Origin: Xanthobacter aminoxidans
GTDB lineage: Bacteria; Pseudomonadota; Alphaproteobacteria; Rhizobiales; Xanthobacteraceae
Length of the DNA: 64,000 nucleotides
Assembly: GCF_023571765.1 (NCBI RefSeq)
Contig: NZ_JAMJXC010000002.1
Span: 434,001 to 498,000, forward strand
Reading direction: 5' to 3'
The notes under the pieces are model-generated. The model had not been told where the DNA came from, ran no database searches, and saw only the letters and a program-made list of their open reading frames with translations. Shown here piece after piece: positions 27,652-36,459 of the stretch. Every line of letters starts with the position of its first letter. Within the stretch, counting starts at the first letter, position 1. Made by a program: the position numbers and the translations under genes.

Positions 27652-27665
27652 CCATAAGTACCCAT
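27631..27665. promoter_or_regulatory. Four MraZ boxes with exact 10-bp period
   Basis: CCCAT (ATGGG on the other strand) occurs at 27631, 27641, 27651 and 27661, each followed by five variable bases. A fifth CCCAT is at 27610. MraZ of Escherichia coli binds TGGG-type direct repeats spaced at 10 bp upstream of its own gene, so these are very likely autoregulatory sites for MraZ. Confidence 0.8.
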
Positions 27666-27743
27666 GAACAGGATGGACGGTCTCGGCCGTCACGCGGGCC
27701 GCCTTGAACGGCGCCCGTTGCAACACGAGGGCACCCGGGCGCC

Positions 27744-28217
27744 ATGGACCGCTTCGTGTCCACCTACACGATGCGCCTCGACGCCAAGGGCCGGGTCTCC
27801 ATCCCCGCGCCCTACCGCATGGTGCTGACCAAGGACGGCGCGGACGGCCTCTATTGCCATCCGAGCCTTGCGGAACCGGCGCTGGATGCCGGCGGCAATC
27901 GTCTGATCGGCGAGATCGACACGCTGATCGACAGCTACCCGCCCTATTCCGAAGCGCGCGAGGAGCTGGCCGCCGCGCTCTACGGCACCAGCGAGACGTT
28001 GCGCATCGATCCGGAGGGCCGGGTGGTGCTGACGGAGAGTTTGAAGGCCCACGCGGCGATCACCGATCAGGTGGCGTTCGTCGGCCTGGGGCACAAGTTC
28101 CGGATCTGGGAACCGGAGCGGCTGAAGGCACATCTCGCGGAGGCCACCCGACGGGTGCGCGAGTTGCGCCAGGCCATCGGCTCCCGAGCGGAGACCACGC
28201 GGAGCGAACGGACATGA
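27744..28217 (+). CDS. mraZ: Transcriptional regulator MraZ
   Basis: A 157-aa DNA-binding regulator of the division and cell-wall cluster. It has two SpoVT/AbrB-like repeats, marked by [13 protein letters not shown] (about 13-25) and [12 protein letters not shown] (about 90-102). It forms rings that bind repeated TGGG-type boxes, present just upstream at 27631-27665, so it probably represses its own operon. ATG 27744 begins [17 protein letters not shown], the normal N-terminus. Its stop overlaps the rsmH start as ATGA. Confidence 0.95.
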   Translation: MDRFVSTYTMRLDAKGRVSIPAPYRMVLTKDGADGLYCHPSLAEPALDAGGNRLIGEIDTLIDSYPPYSEAREELAAALYGTSETLRIDPEGRVVLTESLKAHAAITDQVAFVGLGHKFRIWEPERLKAHLAEATRRVRELRQAIGSRAETTRSERT

Positions 28218-29251
28218 CGACGGGCCACGGGGTCGGCCCCGCCGACGCCGCTGGCGGACCGGCCCGTCATCTGCCGGTGATGCTTCGCGAGGTTCTCGCG
28301 CACCTCGCGCCGAAGGACGCCGGCCATTATGTGGACGGCACCTTCGGCGCGGGAGGTTATACCTCCGCCATCCTCGCCGCGGCCGACTGCCAGGTGCTCG
28401 CCATCGACCGCGATCCCACGGCCATCGCCGCCGGGCAGACGCTGGTGGAAGCCTCGGGCAAGCGCCTCCTCCTCGTGCAGGACCGATTTTCGCGGCTCGA
28501 CGAGATCGCCGCCGAGCAGGATTTCGGCCCCCTCGACGGGGTGGTGCTGGACATCGGCGTCTCCTCCATGCAGCTCGACGAGGCGGACCGCGGCTTCTCC
28601 TTCCGCCGCGACGGGCCGCTCGACATGCGCATGGGCGCAGACGGGCTCTCGGCCGCCGATCTCGTCGCCACGCTGGATGACGTCCGCCTTGCCCACATCA
28701 TCTGGACTTTCGGCGAGGAGCGGCATTCGCGCGCCATCGCCAAGGCCATCGTGAAGGCGCGGGAAGAGGCGCCCATCACCCGCACCGCGCAGCTCGCCGA
28801 GATCGTCTCGCGCGTGGTGTGGGCCAAGCCCGGCGAGATGCATCCCGCCACCCGTACCTTCCAGGCCCTGCGCATCGCCGTGAACGAGGAATTGTCGGAG
28901 CTGGTGGAGGCGCTGGCCGCCGCCGAGCGGGCGCTCCGGCCGGGGGGACGGCTGGTGGTCGTCACCTTCCATTCCCTTGAGGACAGGATCGTTAAGACTT
29001 TTCTGTCACACCGGTCCAAGGCACCGTCCGCCTCGCGCCACCAGCCGCAAGCGGAAGGGCCGGAGCCCTCCTTCCGCCTCGTGGCGAAGGGAGCCGTAGA
29101 GCCCGGTCCCGACGAAGTGGCAGGCAACCCGCGCTCCAGGTCCGCGAAACTTCGCGCGGCCGAGCGCACGGACGCCCCGGCGCATCCGGGCGGTGACCTG
29201 ATGGGGCTGCTTCCGCCCCCATCACCGCAACGCGCAGGGCGGAGACGCTAG
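28214..29251 (+). CDS. rsmH: 16S rRNA m4C1402 methyltransferase
   Basis: A 345-aa SAM-dependent enzyme that methylates N4 of C1402 in the ribosomal P site. Seen: [10 protein letters not shown] near the start, SAM motif [50 protein letters not shown] and [13 protein letters not shown]. The start at 28214 overlaps the mraZ stop by 4 bp; a longer in-frame reading would run through mraZ. It is the second gene of the dcw operon, directly followed by ftsL. Confidence 0.96.
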   Translation: MTTGHGVGPADAAGGPARHLPVMLREVLAHLAPKDAGHYVDGTFGAGGYTSAILAAADCQVLAIDRDPTAIAAGQTLVEASGKRLLLVQDRFSRLDEIAAEQDFGPLDGVVLDIGVSSMQLDEADRGFSFRRDGPLDMRMGADGLSAADLVATLDDVRLAHIIWTFGEERHSRAIAKAIVKAREEAPITRTAQLAEIVSRVVWAKPGEMHPATRTFQALRIAVNEELSELVEALAAAERALRPGGRLVVVTFHSLEDRIVKTFLSHRSKAPSASRHQPQAEGPEPSFRLVAKGAVEPGPDEVAGNPRSRSAKLRAAERTDAPAHPGGDLMGLLPPPSPQRAGRRR

Positions 29252-29256
29252 TCGAG

Positions 29257-29865
29257 ATGTTTCGGGTCGCCAATGTCGTGATGGTCGTCGCGCTTCTGGT
29301 GACCGCCGCGGTGGTCTACCAGCTCAAGGTCTCGTCCACCGCCGAGGCCGAGCGGCTCGCCACCCTGCGCACCCAGATCCGCAAGGAGCGCGATTCGATC
29401 GCGCTGATGCGGGCCGAATGGGCGCGCCGCACTTCGCCCATCTATATCCAGGGCCTCGCCGAGCGTCATCTCGACATGAAGCGGCTCGATGTCGATTCGA
29501 TTTCCAGCCTCGATGACTTGCCCGCCAAGCCCGCCTCCGGCGGCGACGGCATCGGCGGCATGATCGAGGCGCTGGTGGACGCACCCCTCGTCACCTCCTC
29601 GGCCGGCTCCAAGCCCTCGGCCTCGACCACCGCACCCACAAGCTCGGGTGGCGCCACCGTGCCGGCGACCTCGGCGCTTCGCCCGGCCAATGCGCCGGTA
29701 TCGAAGCCGGCCGCGAGCGCCTCCGCCACGCCTCGTCCCGCCGCGCCGCGCCCCCTGCCCCCCATGCAGCCGGCACCGGCCGCCGCCGCTCCGGCGCCCG
29801 CCCCGCCCCCGGAGCCCACCAATCCCCTCGAAAAGCTCTCCGGATTCCTGGCCGGTTTCCGCTGA
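29257..29865 (+). CDS. ftsL: Cell division protein FtsL with long Pro/Ala tail
   Basis: A 202-aa bitopic division protein. One TM (VANVVMVVALLVTAAVVYQL) leads to a periplasmic coiled coil (about 25-65) and the IYIQGLAERHLDMKRLD segment conserved in alphaproteobacterial FtsL. The normal domain ends at about residue 90; the remaining 110 residues are a low-complexity Ala/Pro/Ser region. FtsL links FtsB/FtsQ to FtsW-FtsI. Five bases separate it from rsmH and 11 from ftsI. Identification rests on topology and position because FtsL sequences diverge. Confidence 0.87.
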   Translation: MFRVANVVMVVALLVTAAVVYQLKVSSTAEAERLATLRTQIRKERDSIALMRAEWARRTSPIYIQGLAERHLDMKRLDVDSISSLDDLPAKPASGGDGIGGMIEALVDAPLVTSSAGSKPSASTTAPTSSGGATVPATSALRPANAPVSKPAASASATPRPAAPRPLPPMQPAPAAAAPAPAPPPEPTNPLEKLSGFLAGFR

Positions 29866-29876
29866 CGAGGTCCGAA

Positions 29877-31823
29877 ATGGCTGATCTGTCTTCCATCTCC
29901 GCCCGCCTCGCCCGCCTGTGGGCCGGCTTCGTCGCCGCCGTCGGTCCCGTGCTCCGGGATGCCGACGCCTCGTGCGCGGTGCTGCTCGATCGTCTCGGCG
30001 CCGGCAGCAAGGCCGCCGGCCGCGCCACCGCGCGCGGCTCAGCGCGGGCCGCCATCGCCAGCTGGAATGTGCTGTGGCCCTTCACCGTGGGGCTCGGACA
30101 TCTCGGCTGGCGCGGCGTCCGCCATGTGGTGCGCGGCCTGTTCGGCCTCGACCGCGCCGATCCCGATACCGTGGCGCGCGGCCGCATCAAGCTGGTGATG
30201 CTGGCCTTCTGCGGCTTGTTCATCGCCATCGCGGTGCAGCTCTCCCACCTCGCCATGACGGCGGACGGCGGCGGCGGGCGCGGGCGTGGCTCGGACGCGG
30301 TTGCCTCCGCGCGGCCGGACATCATCGACCGTAACGGCGACATCGTCGCCATCGACGTGAAGTCCCCGTCCCTGTTCGCCGAGCCGCGCCGCCTCATCGA
30401 TCCCGACGAAGCGCTGGAAGGCCTGCTCAAGGTACTGCCCGATCTCGATGTCGAGGAAGCCCGCAAGCGCCTCAATTCCGGCAAGGGCTTCGCCTGGCTG
30501 AAGCGCGAGATCACGCCGGCGCAGATGCGCGCCATCCACCGCCTCGGCTTTCCCGGCATCGGCTTCCTGAAGGAAAACCGCCGCATCTATCCCGACGGCC
30601 CCATCATCTCCCACGTGATGGGCGGGGTGAACGTGGACAACCAGGGCATCTCGGGCATCGAGAAGTGGATCGACAGCCGCGGCCTCGCCGAACTGCATCT
30701 CGCCGGCTTTGCCACCGATCGCCAGCAGGAGCCGGTACAGCTCTCCATGGACGTGCGCGTGCAGCACGCCGTGCGCGACGAGCTGGTGAAGGCGAAGAAC
30801 AAGTTCCAGGCGCTGCACGCCATGGCCGTCGTGACCGAGGTGAACACGGGCGAAATCATCTCGCTGGTGTCGATCCCCGACTTCGACCCCAACATGTCAG
30901 GCAACCCCAAGGACGACGCCTATCTCAACCGGCTCACCACCGGCGTCTACGAGATGGGCTCCACCTTCAAGGCGCTGTCCTTCGCCATGGCGCTCGATTC
31001 GGGCAAGATCGGCCTGAACTCGACCTTCGATGCGCGCGGCGCGCTGCATTTCGGCAAGTTCGCCATCCACGACTACCACGCCGAGAACCGCGTGCTCACC
31101 GTGCCCGAGATCTTCCTCGTCTCGTCCAACGTGGGCACGGCGAAGATGGTGCTCTCCTTGGGGGTGGAGGCGCACAAGGCGTTCCTGAAGAAGATGGGCC
31201 AGCTCGACCGGCTCAAGACCGAGCTGCCGGAAAGCTCCGAGCCCATCGTGCCGAGGCGCTGGGGCGAATTGAACTCGGCCACCATCGCCTTCGGCCACGG
31301 CCTCTCCGTCGCCCCGCTGCAGGCGGTGATGGCGGTGAATTCCATGGTCAATGGCGGCTTCCTCATCCCGCCCACCTTCATCAAGCGGACGCCGGAAGAG
31401 GCGCAGAAGGTGGCGGTGCGCGTGCTGAAGCCCGAGACCTCGGACAAGATGCGCTACATCATGCGCCTCAACGCCGAGAAGGGTACCGCCACCAAGGCCG
31501 AGGTGCCCGGCTTCCTCGTCGGCGGCAAGACCGGCACCGCGGAGAAGGTGGTGAACGGGCGCTACGCCCACAACAAGCTGCTCACCTCCTTCACCGCCAT
31601 CTTCCCCATGGACAAGCCGCGCTACCTCGTCCTCGTGATGTTCGACGAGCCCAAGGCGACCTCCGAGACCTATGGCTTCGCCACCTCGGGCTGGAACGCG
31701 GCACCCACCGCCGGCAAGATCGTCGAGCGCATCGCTCCCATGCTCAACATCGCGCCGCGCCAGAACCTGCCCAATGCGGAGCAGCTGCTGCGCATGCCGC
31801 TCAAGGTCGCCGACCGTAACTGA
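29877..31823 (+). CDS. ftsI: Septal peptidoglycan transpeptidase FtsI (PBP3)
   Basis: A 648-aa class B penicillin-binding protein. The single TM lies near 105-125 (LVMLAFCGLFIAIAVQLSHLA), preceded by an unusually long cytoplasmic N-terminus of about 100 residues. The pedestal domain starts with RPDIIDRNGDIVAIDV. Transpeptidase motifs: S362-TFK (nucleophile), SSNVG (SxN) and GGKTGTAEK (KTGT). It cross-links septal peptidoglycan with FtsW. It is part of the mraZ-mraY operon; a 90-bp gap precedes murE. Confidence 0.95.
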   Translation: MADLSSISARLARLWAGFVAAVGPVLRDADASCAVLLDRLGAGSKAAGRATARGSARAAIASWNVLWPFTVGLGHLGWRGVRHVVRGLFGLDRADPDTVARGRIKLVMLAFCGLFIAIAVQLSHLAMTADGGGGRGRGSDAVASARPDIIDRNGDIVAIDVKSPSLFAEPRRLIDPDEALEGLLKVLPDLDVEEARKRLNSGKGFAWLKREITPAQMRAIHRLGFPGIGFLKENRRIYPDGPIISHVMGGVNVDNQGISGIEKWIDSRGLAELHLAGFATDRQQEPVQLSMDVRVQHAVRDELVKAKNKFQALHAMAVVTEVNTGEIISLVSIPDFDPNMSGNPKDDAYLNRLTTGVYEMGSTFKALSFAMALDSGKIGLNSTFDARGALHFGKFAIHDYHAENRVLTVPEIFLVSSNVGTAKMVLSLGVEAHKAFLKKMGQLDRLKTELPESSEPIVPRRWGELNSATIAFGHGLSVAPLQAVMAVNSMVNGGFLIPPTFIKRTPEEAQKVAVRVLKPETSDKMRYIMRLNAEKGTATKAEVPGFLVGGKTGTAEKVVNGRYAHNKLLTSFTAIFPMDKPRYLVLVMFDEPKATSETYGFATSGWNAAPTAGKIVERIAPMLNIAPRQNLPNAEQLLRMPLKVADRN

Positions 31824-31913
31824 TGTCACCGCTGCGGGAGCACGTTACCGCCACCGCAGCGGTCGCCCACGCGGGGTGACAACCGGGGCGGGCGAATGCC
31901 AAAAAGGGGTCCG

Positions 31914-33392
31914 ATGACCACATATTCTCTCGGACAGCTCCTCGACGGCCACGCCCGCATCCTGACGCCCGACGGCGCCCAGGAGCCGATCACCGGCCTG
32001 TCCTCCGACAGCCGCCGCATCACGGCAGGCGATCTCTTTGTCGCCATCCCCGGCACCCATGCGGACGGCACGCGCTTCATCGCCGACGCCATCGCGCGCG
32101 GCGCCGCCGCCGTGCTGATGGAGCCGACCGCGCCGGCCCCCCTCCTGCCGCCGCAGGTGGCCCTCGCCTTCACGCTCGATGCCCGGCGCTCCCTGTCGCT
32201 GGCCGCCGCGCGCGTCTATCCGCGCCAGCCGAAGACCATCGCCGCCATAACGGGCACCGCGGGCAAGACCTCCGTCGCCTTCTTCCTGCGGCAGATCTGG
32301 GAGCGACTCGGCCATCGCGCGGCGTATCTCGGGACCATCGGGCTGGTGAAGCCGGACGGTGCCACCTATGGCAGCCTCACCACGCCCGATCCGGTGGAAC
32401 TGCACGCCACCCTCGACGCGCTTGCGGGAGAGGGCGTGACCCACATGGCGCTCGAAGCCTCCTCCCACGGCCTCGACCAGAAGCGGCTCGATGGCGTGCG
32501 CCTTTCCGCCGGCGGCTTCACCAATCTCGGCCGCGACCATCTCGACTATCACCCGACGATGGACGCCTATTTCCGCGCGAAGCTCCGCCTCTTTACCGAG
32601 GTGATGCCGCTGGACGCTGCCGCCGTGGCCGTCACCTCCGCCCCCTTCGCCGCGACCGCGCTCGCCTGGGCGCACACCCGCGGCCTCCGGCTCCTGCCCA
32701 TCGGCGAGGGACGGGCGGACGGCATCGACATCGCCGCAGCGACGGGTTCGCCCGCAGGGCAGAAGGTGTTGTTCGCGGACGGATCCAGCGCCGTGGTGCC
32801 GCTGGTGGGGCGCTTCCAGCTGGACAATGCCTTGCTGGCCGCCGGCCTCGCCATCGCCTGCGGCGCTGATCGCGCCGAGGCGTTCGCCGCGCTCGCCCAC
32901 CTCAAGGGTGTTCCGGGCCGGCTGGAGCGCATCGGCGACGACCCACGCCGGCCGGTCTTCGTGGACTACGCCCACAAGCCGGAAGCCCTGGCCACCGTGC
33001 TCGATACCCTGCGCGCCGCCATCCCCGGCCGGCTCGTGGTGGTGGTCGGCTGTGGCGGCGACCGCGACCGGGGCAAGCGCCCCATCATGGGCGCGATCGC
33101 CGCGATGAAGGCGGACGTGGTGATCGTCACTGACGACAACCCGCGCAACGAGGATCCGGCAGCGATTCGCGCAGAGGTATTGGAAGGCGCCCGGGGCGCC
33201 GGCCGCGGCGATGTGCGCGAGATCGGCGACCGGGCCGAGGCGATCCGGGCGGGCGTCGCCCTCATCGAAAGCGGGGATGCGCTGATCGTTGCCGGCAAGG
33301 GTCACGAAACCGGCCAAATCATCGGCGACCGGACATATCCATTCTCGGATGCGGCGGAAGTCCTCGCCGCCCTCAAGGAGGTCGCGGCATGA
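31914..33392 (+). CDS. murE: UDP-MurNAc-L-Ala-D-Glu:meso-diaminopimelate ligase
   Basis: A 492-aa Mur ligase adding the third peptide residue to the peptidoglycan precursor. The ATP loop is ITGTAGKTSVAFFLR. The carbamylated-Lys region and HLDYHPTMDAYFRAK follow. The DNPRNEDP motif shows meso-diaminopimelate as substrate, as expected in Gram-negatives. The start 31914 is preferred because AAAAAGGGG sits 5-6 bases upstream; an in-frame ATG at 31896 lies before that ribosome site. The stop overlaps the murF start (ATGA). Confidence 0.95.
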   Translation: MTTYSLGQLLDGHARILTPDGAQEPITGLSSDSRRITAGDLFVAIPGTHADGTRFIADAIARGAAAVLMEPTAPAPLLPPQVALAFTLDARRSLSLAAARVYPRQPKTIAAITGTAGKTSVAFFLRQIWERLGHRAAYLGTIGLVKPDGATYGSLTTPDPVELHATLDALAGEGVTHMALEASSHGLDQKRLDGVRLSAGGFTNLGRDHLDYHPTMDAYFRAKLRLFTEVMPLDAAAVAVTSAPFAATALAWAHTRGLRLLPIGEGRADGIDIAAATGSPAGQKVLFADGSSAVVPLVGRFQLDNALLAAGLAIACGADRAEAFAALAHLKGVPGRLERIGDDPRRPVFVDYAHKPEALATVLDTLRAAIPGRLVVVVGCGGDRDRGKRPIMGAIAAMKADVVIVTDDNPRNEDPAAIRAEVLEGARGAGRGDVREIGDRAEAIRAGVALIESGDALIVAGKGHETGQIIGDRTYPFSDAAEVLAALKEVAA

Positions 33393-34849
33393 ATGCGGGT
33401 GCGGGTACGGCAGAACAGGACGGCCGGGTGCTCCACACCGTCGCGGAAATGGCGGCGGCCATGGGGGCGGAGGTACGCGGCACGCCGCGCGATGCCACCG
33501 GCATCTCCATCGACAGCCGCTCGCTCGCCCCCGGCGACACCTTCTTCGCCATCGCCGGCGAAAACAGCGACGGCCACGCTTATGTGGGCAAGGCGCTGGA
33601 CGCCGGCGCCTCCGCCTGCGTGGTGGCCCGCGACAAGGCGGACCAGTTCCCCGCCGATGCCCCCCTCCTCGTGGTGGACGACGTGCTCGCCGCCCTGACC
33701 GACCTTGCGCGCGCCAGCCGTGCGCGCTCGAAGGCCGGCATCGTCGCGGTGACGGGATCAGTGGGCAAGACCACCACCAAGGAAGCGCTGCGCATCGCGC
33801 TCGGCGCCGACGGCGAGACCCACGCGTCCGCCGCCTCCTACAACAACCACTGGGGCGTGCCCCTCTCCCTCGCCCGGCTACCGCGCGAGGCGCGTTACGG
33901 CGTGTTCGAGATCGGGATGAACCATCCCGGCGAGATCACGCCGCTGGTGAAGCTGGTGCGCCCGCAGGTCGCCATCATCACCACCGTGGAGCCGGTGCAC
34001 ATCGCCCAGTTCTCAGGGATCGAGGAGATCGCCGACGCCAAGGCGGAGATCTTCCAGGGGCTGGAGCCGGGCGGCGCTGTGGTGCTGAACCTCGACAATC
34101 CCCTCTTCCCTCGGCTCAAGGCCGCTGCCGAGGCGCTGGGCATCGACCGCATCGTAACCTTCGGCGAGACCGCCGGTGCCGACGTGCGGCTGAAGGAGGC
34201 GGCGCTGCAATCCTACTGCTCGGTGGGGGTGGCGGACGTGATGGGCACGCCCGTGACCTTCAAGGTGGGCATGCCGGGCCGCCACATCGTGCAGAACATG
34301 CTGGCGGTGCTCGCCGCGGCGAAGCTCGTCGGTGCCGACCTCGCGCTCGTCGGCCTCGCCCTCTCCCGCATGAAGGCGCCACCCGGCCGCGGTGTCGCGC
34401 TGCGCCTGCAGGTGAAGGGCGGGCAGGCGACGCTGCTGGACGAAAGCTACAACGCCAACCCCGCCTCCATGCGCGCCGCCCTCGATGTGCTCAGCCGGAC
34501 CCCGATAGGCCCACGCGGCCGCCGCATCGCGGTGCTCGGCGACATGCTGGAGCTCGGCCCCGACGGCGAGGCGCACCATGCCGAGCTGGCCGAGGCGATC
34601 CGCACGGCGAAGATCGATCTGGTGTTCTGCTGCGGGCCGCAGATGCACGCGCTCTGGCAGGCCCTGCCCTCGGAGCGGCGGGGCGGCTATGCGATCCACG
34701 CCTCCCACCTCGAGCCCATGGTGGCGTCCGCCATCCGGGGCGGTGACACGTTGATGGTCAAGGGTTCCAACGGCAGCCGCATGGGACCGCTGGTCAAGAG
34801 CCTCGCCGAGCGCTTCCGCGCCGCCGAGGATGCGCTGCTCGAAGGATAG
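33389..34849 (+). CDS. murF: UDP-MurNAc-tripeptide:D-Ala-D-Ala ligase
   Basis: A 486-aa Mur ligase adding D-Ala-D-Ala to finish the pentapeptide. Seen: [29 protein letters not shown] loop [32 protein letters not shown]-binding [15 protein letters not shown] and GDMLELGP. The start overlaps the murE stop by 4 bp, and mraY follows after 7 bp, so the genes are tightly coupled. Confidence 0.96.
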   Translation: MNAGAGTAEQDGRVLHTVAEMAAAMGAEVRGTPRDATGISIDSRSLAPGDTFFAIAGENSDGHAYVGKALDAGASACVVARDKADQFPADAPLLVVDDVLAALTDLARASRARSKAGIVAVTGSVGKTTTKEALRIALGADGETHASAASYNNHWGVPLSLARLPREARYGVFEIGMNHPGEITPLVKLVRPQVAIITTVEPVHIAQFSGIEEIADAKAEIFQGLEPGGAVVLNLDNPLFPRLKAAAEALGIDRIVTFGETAGADVRLKEAALQSYCSVGVADVMGTPVTFKVGMPGRHIVQNMLAVLAAAKLVGADLALVGLALSRMKAPPGRGVALRLQVKGGQATLLDESYNANPASMRAALDVLSRTPIGPRGRRIAVLGDMLELGPDGEAHHAELAEAIRTAKIDLVFCCGPQMHALWQALPSERRGGYAIHASHLEPMVASAIRGGDTLMVKGSNGSRMGPLVKSLAERFRAAEDALLEG

Positions 34850-34856
34850 AATTCAG

Positions 34857-35942
34857 ATGCTCCAGTGGCTTGCCGATCTCCACCAGTCCTTCACAGCCTT
34901 CAACGTCTTTCGCTACATCACCTTCCGGACCGGTGGTGCCGTGGTGACGGCGCTGCTGTTCGTGTTCCTGTTCGGCCCGGCCATGATCTCCATGCTGCGG
35001 CTGAAGCAGGGCAAGGGCCAGCCCATCCGCACCGACGGGCCGCAGTCGCACCTGCTCACCAAGAAGGGCACGCCCACCATGGGCGGGCTGATGATCCTCG
35101 CCGGCATCGCGGTGGCGACGCTGTTGTGGGCGAACCTGTTCAACTTCTATGTCTGGGTGGTGCTGCTGGTGATGCTCGGCTTCGGCATGATCGGCTTCTA
35201 TGACGACTACCTGAAGGTGACGAAGCAGACCCATAACGGGCTCTCGGGCAAGACACGCCTCGCCATCGAGGCGGTGATCTCCGGCGTCGCCGTGGTCATC
35301 ATCATGACCATGGGCAAGTCCGGCCTGTCCACCTCCGTGGCCTTCCCCTTCTTCAAGGATCTGCTGCTCAACCTCGGCGTCTTCTTCGTGGTGTTCGGCG
35401 TGTTCGTCATCGTCGCGGCCGGCAATGCGGTGAACCTCACCGATGGCCTTGACGGCCTCGCCATCGTGCCGGTGATGATCGCGGCCGGCACCTTCGGCCT
35501 CATCGCCTATCTCTCCGGCAACGTGCGGTTCGCGGACTATCTGCAGATCCACTACGTCGCCGGCGTCGGCGAGCTGGCGGTGGTCTGCGGCGCGGTGATG
35601 GGGGCCGGCCTCGGCTTCCTGTGGTTCAATGCCCCGCCCGCCCAGGTCTTCATGGGCGACACCGGCTCGCTCGCGCTGGGCGGCCTGCTCGGCACGGTCG
35701 CGGTGGCCACCAAGCACGAGATCGTGCTCGCGGTGGTCGGCGGCCTGTTCGTGCTGGAGGCGGTCTCGGTGATCGTGCAGGTGGCGTCGTTCAAGCTCAC
35801 CGGCAAGCGCGTGTTCAAGATGGCGCCCATCCACCACCATTTCGAGCAGCTCGGCTGGACCGAGCCGCAGGTGGTGATCCGCTTCTGGATCGTCGCCGTG
35901 GTGCTGGCGCTGGCGGGCCTGGCGACGCTGAAGCTGCGGTGA
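34857..35942 (+). CDS. mraY: Phospho-MurNAc-pentapeptide transferase
   Basis: A 361-aa integral membrane enzyme making lipid I from UDP-MurNAc-pentapeptide and undecaprenyl phosphate. About ten TMs are seen. Catalytic motifs: [16 protein letters not shown] (Asp-Asp pair), [24 protein letters not shown] and IHHHFE. ATG 34857 begins [12 protein letters not shown], the usual N-terminus. It is the last gene of the operon here, because a strong terminator follows directly. Confidence 0.96.
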   Translation: MLQWLADLHQSFTAFNVFRYITFRTGGAVVTALLFVFLFGPAMISMLRLKQGKGQPIRTDGPQSHLLTKKGTPTMGGLMILAGIAVATLLWANLFNFYVWVVLLVMLGFGMIGFYDDYLKVTKQTHNGLSGKTRLAIEAVISGVAVVIIMTMGKSGLSTSVAFPFFKDLLLNLGVFFVVFGVFVIVAAGNAVNLTDGLDGLAIVPVMIAAGTFGLIAYLSGNVRFADYLQIHYVAGVGELAVVCGAVMGAGLGFLWFNAPPAQVFMGDTGSLALGGLLGTVAVATKHEIVLAVVGGLFVLEAVSVIVQVASFKLTGKRVFKMAPIHHHFEQLGWTEPQVVIRFWIVAVVLALAGLATLKLR

Positions 35943-35960
35943 GGGCGGTATTAACTGATG

Positions 35961-35996
35961 AAAAGGCCCGCGGGAGCGCCTCCCGCGGGCCTTTTT
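35961..35996 (+). terminator. Strong intrinsic terminator after mraY
   Basis: A near-perfect 16-bp stem (AAAAGGCCCGCGGGAG / CTCCCGCGGGCCTTTT) with a 3-nt loop ends in a run of five T. It closes the mraZ-mraY operon and, read from the other strand (with its A-run becoming T), also serves the convergent small membrane gene. Confidence 0.9.
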
Positions 35997-36018
35997 CACG
36001 AGGTTACGCGGAAAGACG

Positions 36019-36237
36019 TCACCGCCCGCACGTATTGATGCCCAGCAGCGGATAGGCCGGGCAGAAGCGGAAGGCGGCGGTGAGCAGCATCACCACGCCC
36101 ACGGCGCCGATCAGCCAGGTCCAATGCCCGAGCCCGGCCAGCGCCGGCACGGAGGGGGCCACGAAGGGCACCAGGATCAGCACGACCCCGGCGATGAAGC
36201 GCAGCACCCGGTCGATCCCACCCACGTTCGCCACCAT
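36019..36237 (-). CDS. DUF2892 small inner-membrane protein
   Basis: A 72-aa protein with two TMs (VLRFIAGVVLILVPFVA and LIGAVGVVMLLTAAFRF), ending in CPAYPLLGINTCGR. The NVGGIDRVLRFIAG start and CPAYPLLGINT end are hallmarks of the YgaP-like DUF2892 family. A GGGAGAG ribosome site precedes ATG 36237. It interrupts the cell-wall gene cluster on the opposite strand. An exact TTGA-N6-TCAA box lies 74-87 bp upstream, which suggests control by FixK/Fnr. The function of the stand-alone domain is not established. Confidence 0.88.
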   Translation of the reverse strand: MVANVGGIDRVLRFIAGVVLILVPFVAPSVPALAGLGHWTWLIGAVGVVMLLTAAFRFCPAYPLLGINTCGR

Positions 36238-36310
36238 CTCGCTCTCCCAATTCCAAGTTCAGCGGGCAAACCCAGCAAGCCTGCCCCGGCGGGGCGGGTC
36301 CACGATCCCG

Positions 36311-36324
36311 TTGACTACATTCAA
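36311..36324. promoter_or_regulatory. FixK/Fnr-type box between DUF2892 gene and murD
   Basis: TTGACTACATTCAA is an exact TTGA-N6-TCAA palindrome within GTTGA-N6-TCAAC. It lies 74 bp upstream of the DUF2892 start and 136 bp upstream of murD. No convincing -10 was found at the class II distance on either strand, so the regulated gene is not settled. Confidence 0.5.
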
Positions 36325-36459
36325 CAGTATGAATGTCGAATCGGGCAAGCGGGGGATTTCCCTTAAGGCCGGGTGCCTGCGAAAGGGGTTCGCACTTTTT
36401 CGCATCATGCTCTAGACGGGAGCCCGGAGTGCATTGCCGCAACGGACGATTTTACTGCC

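Larger units (their letters stand above)
27423..27743. other. Divergent control region of SPFH gene and mraZ
   Basis: This 321-bp gene-free stretch separates the divergent SPFH and mraZ genes. Its left part shows nothing clear. Its right part holds the mraZ promoter candidate and four CCCAT decamer repeats, listed separately. Confidence 0.7.
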
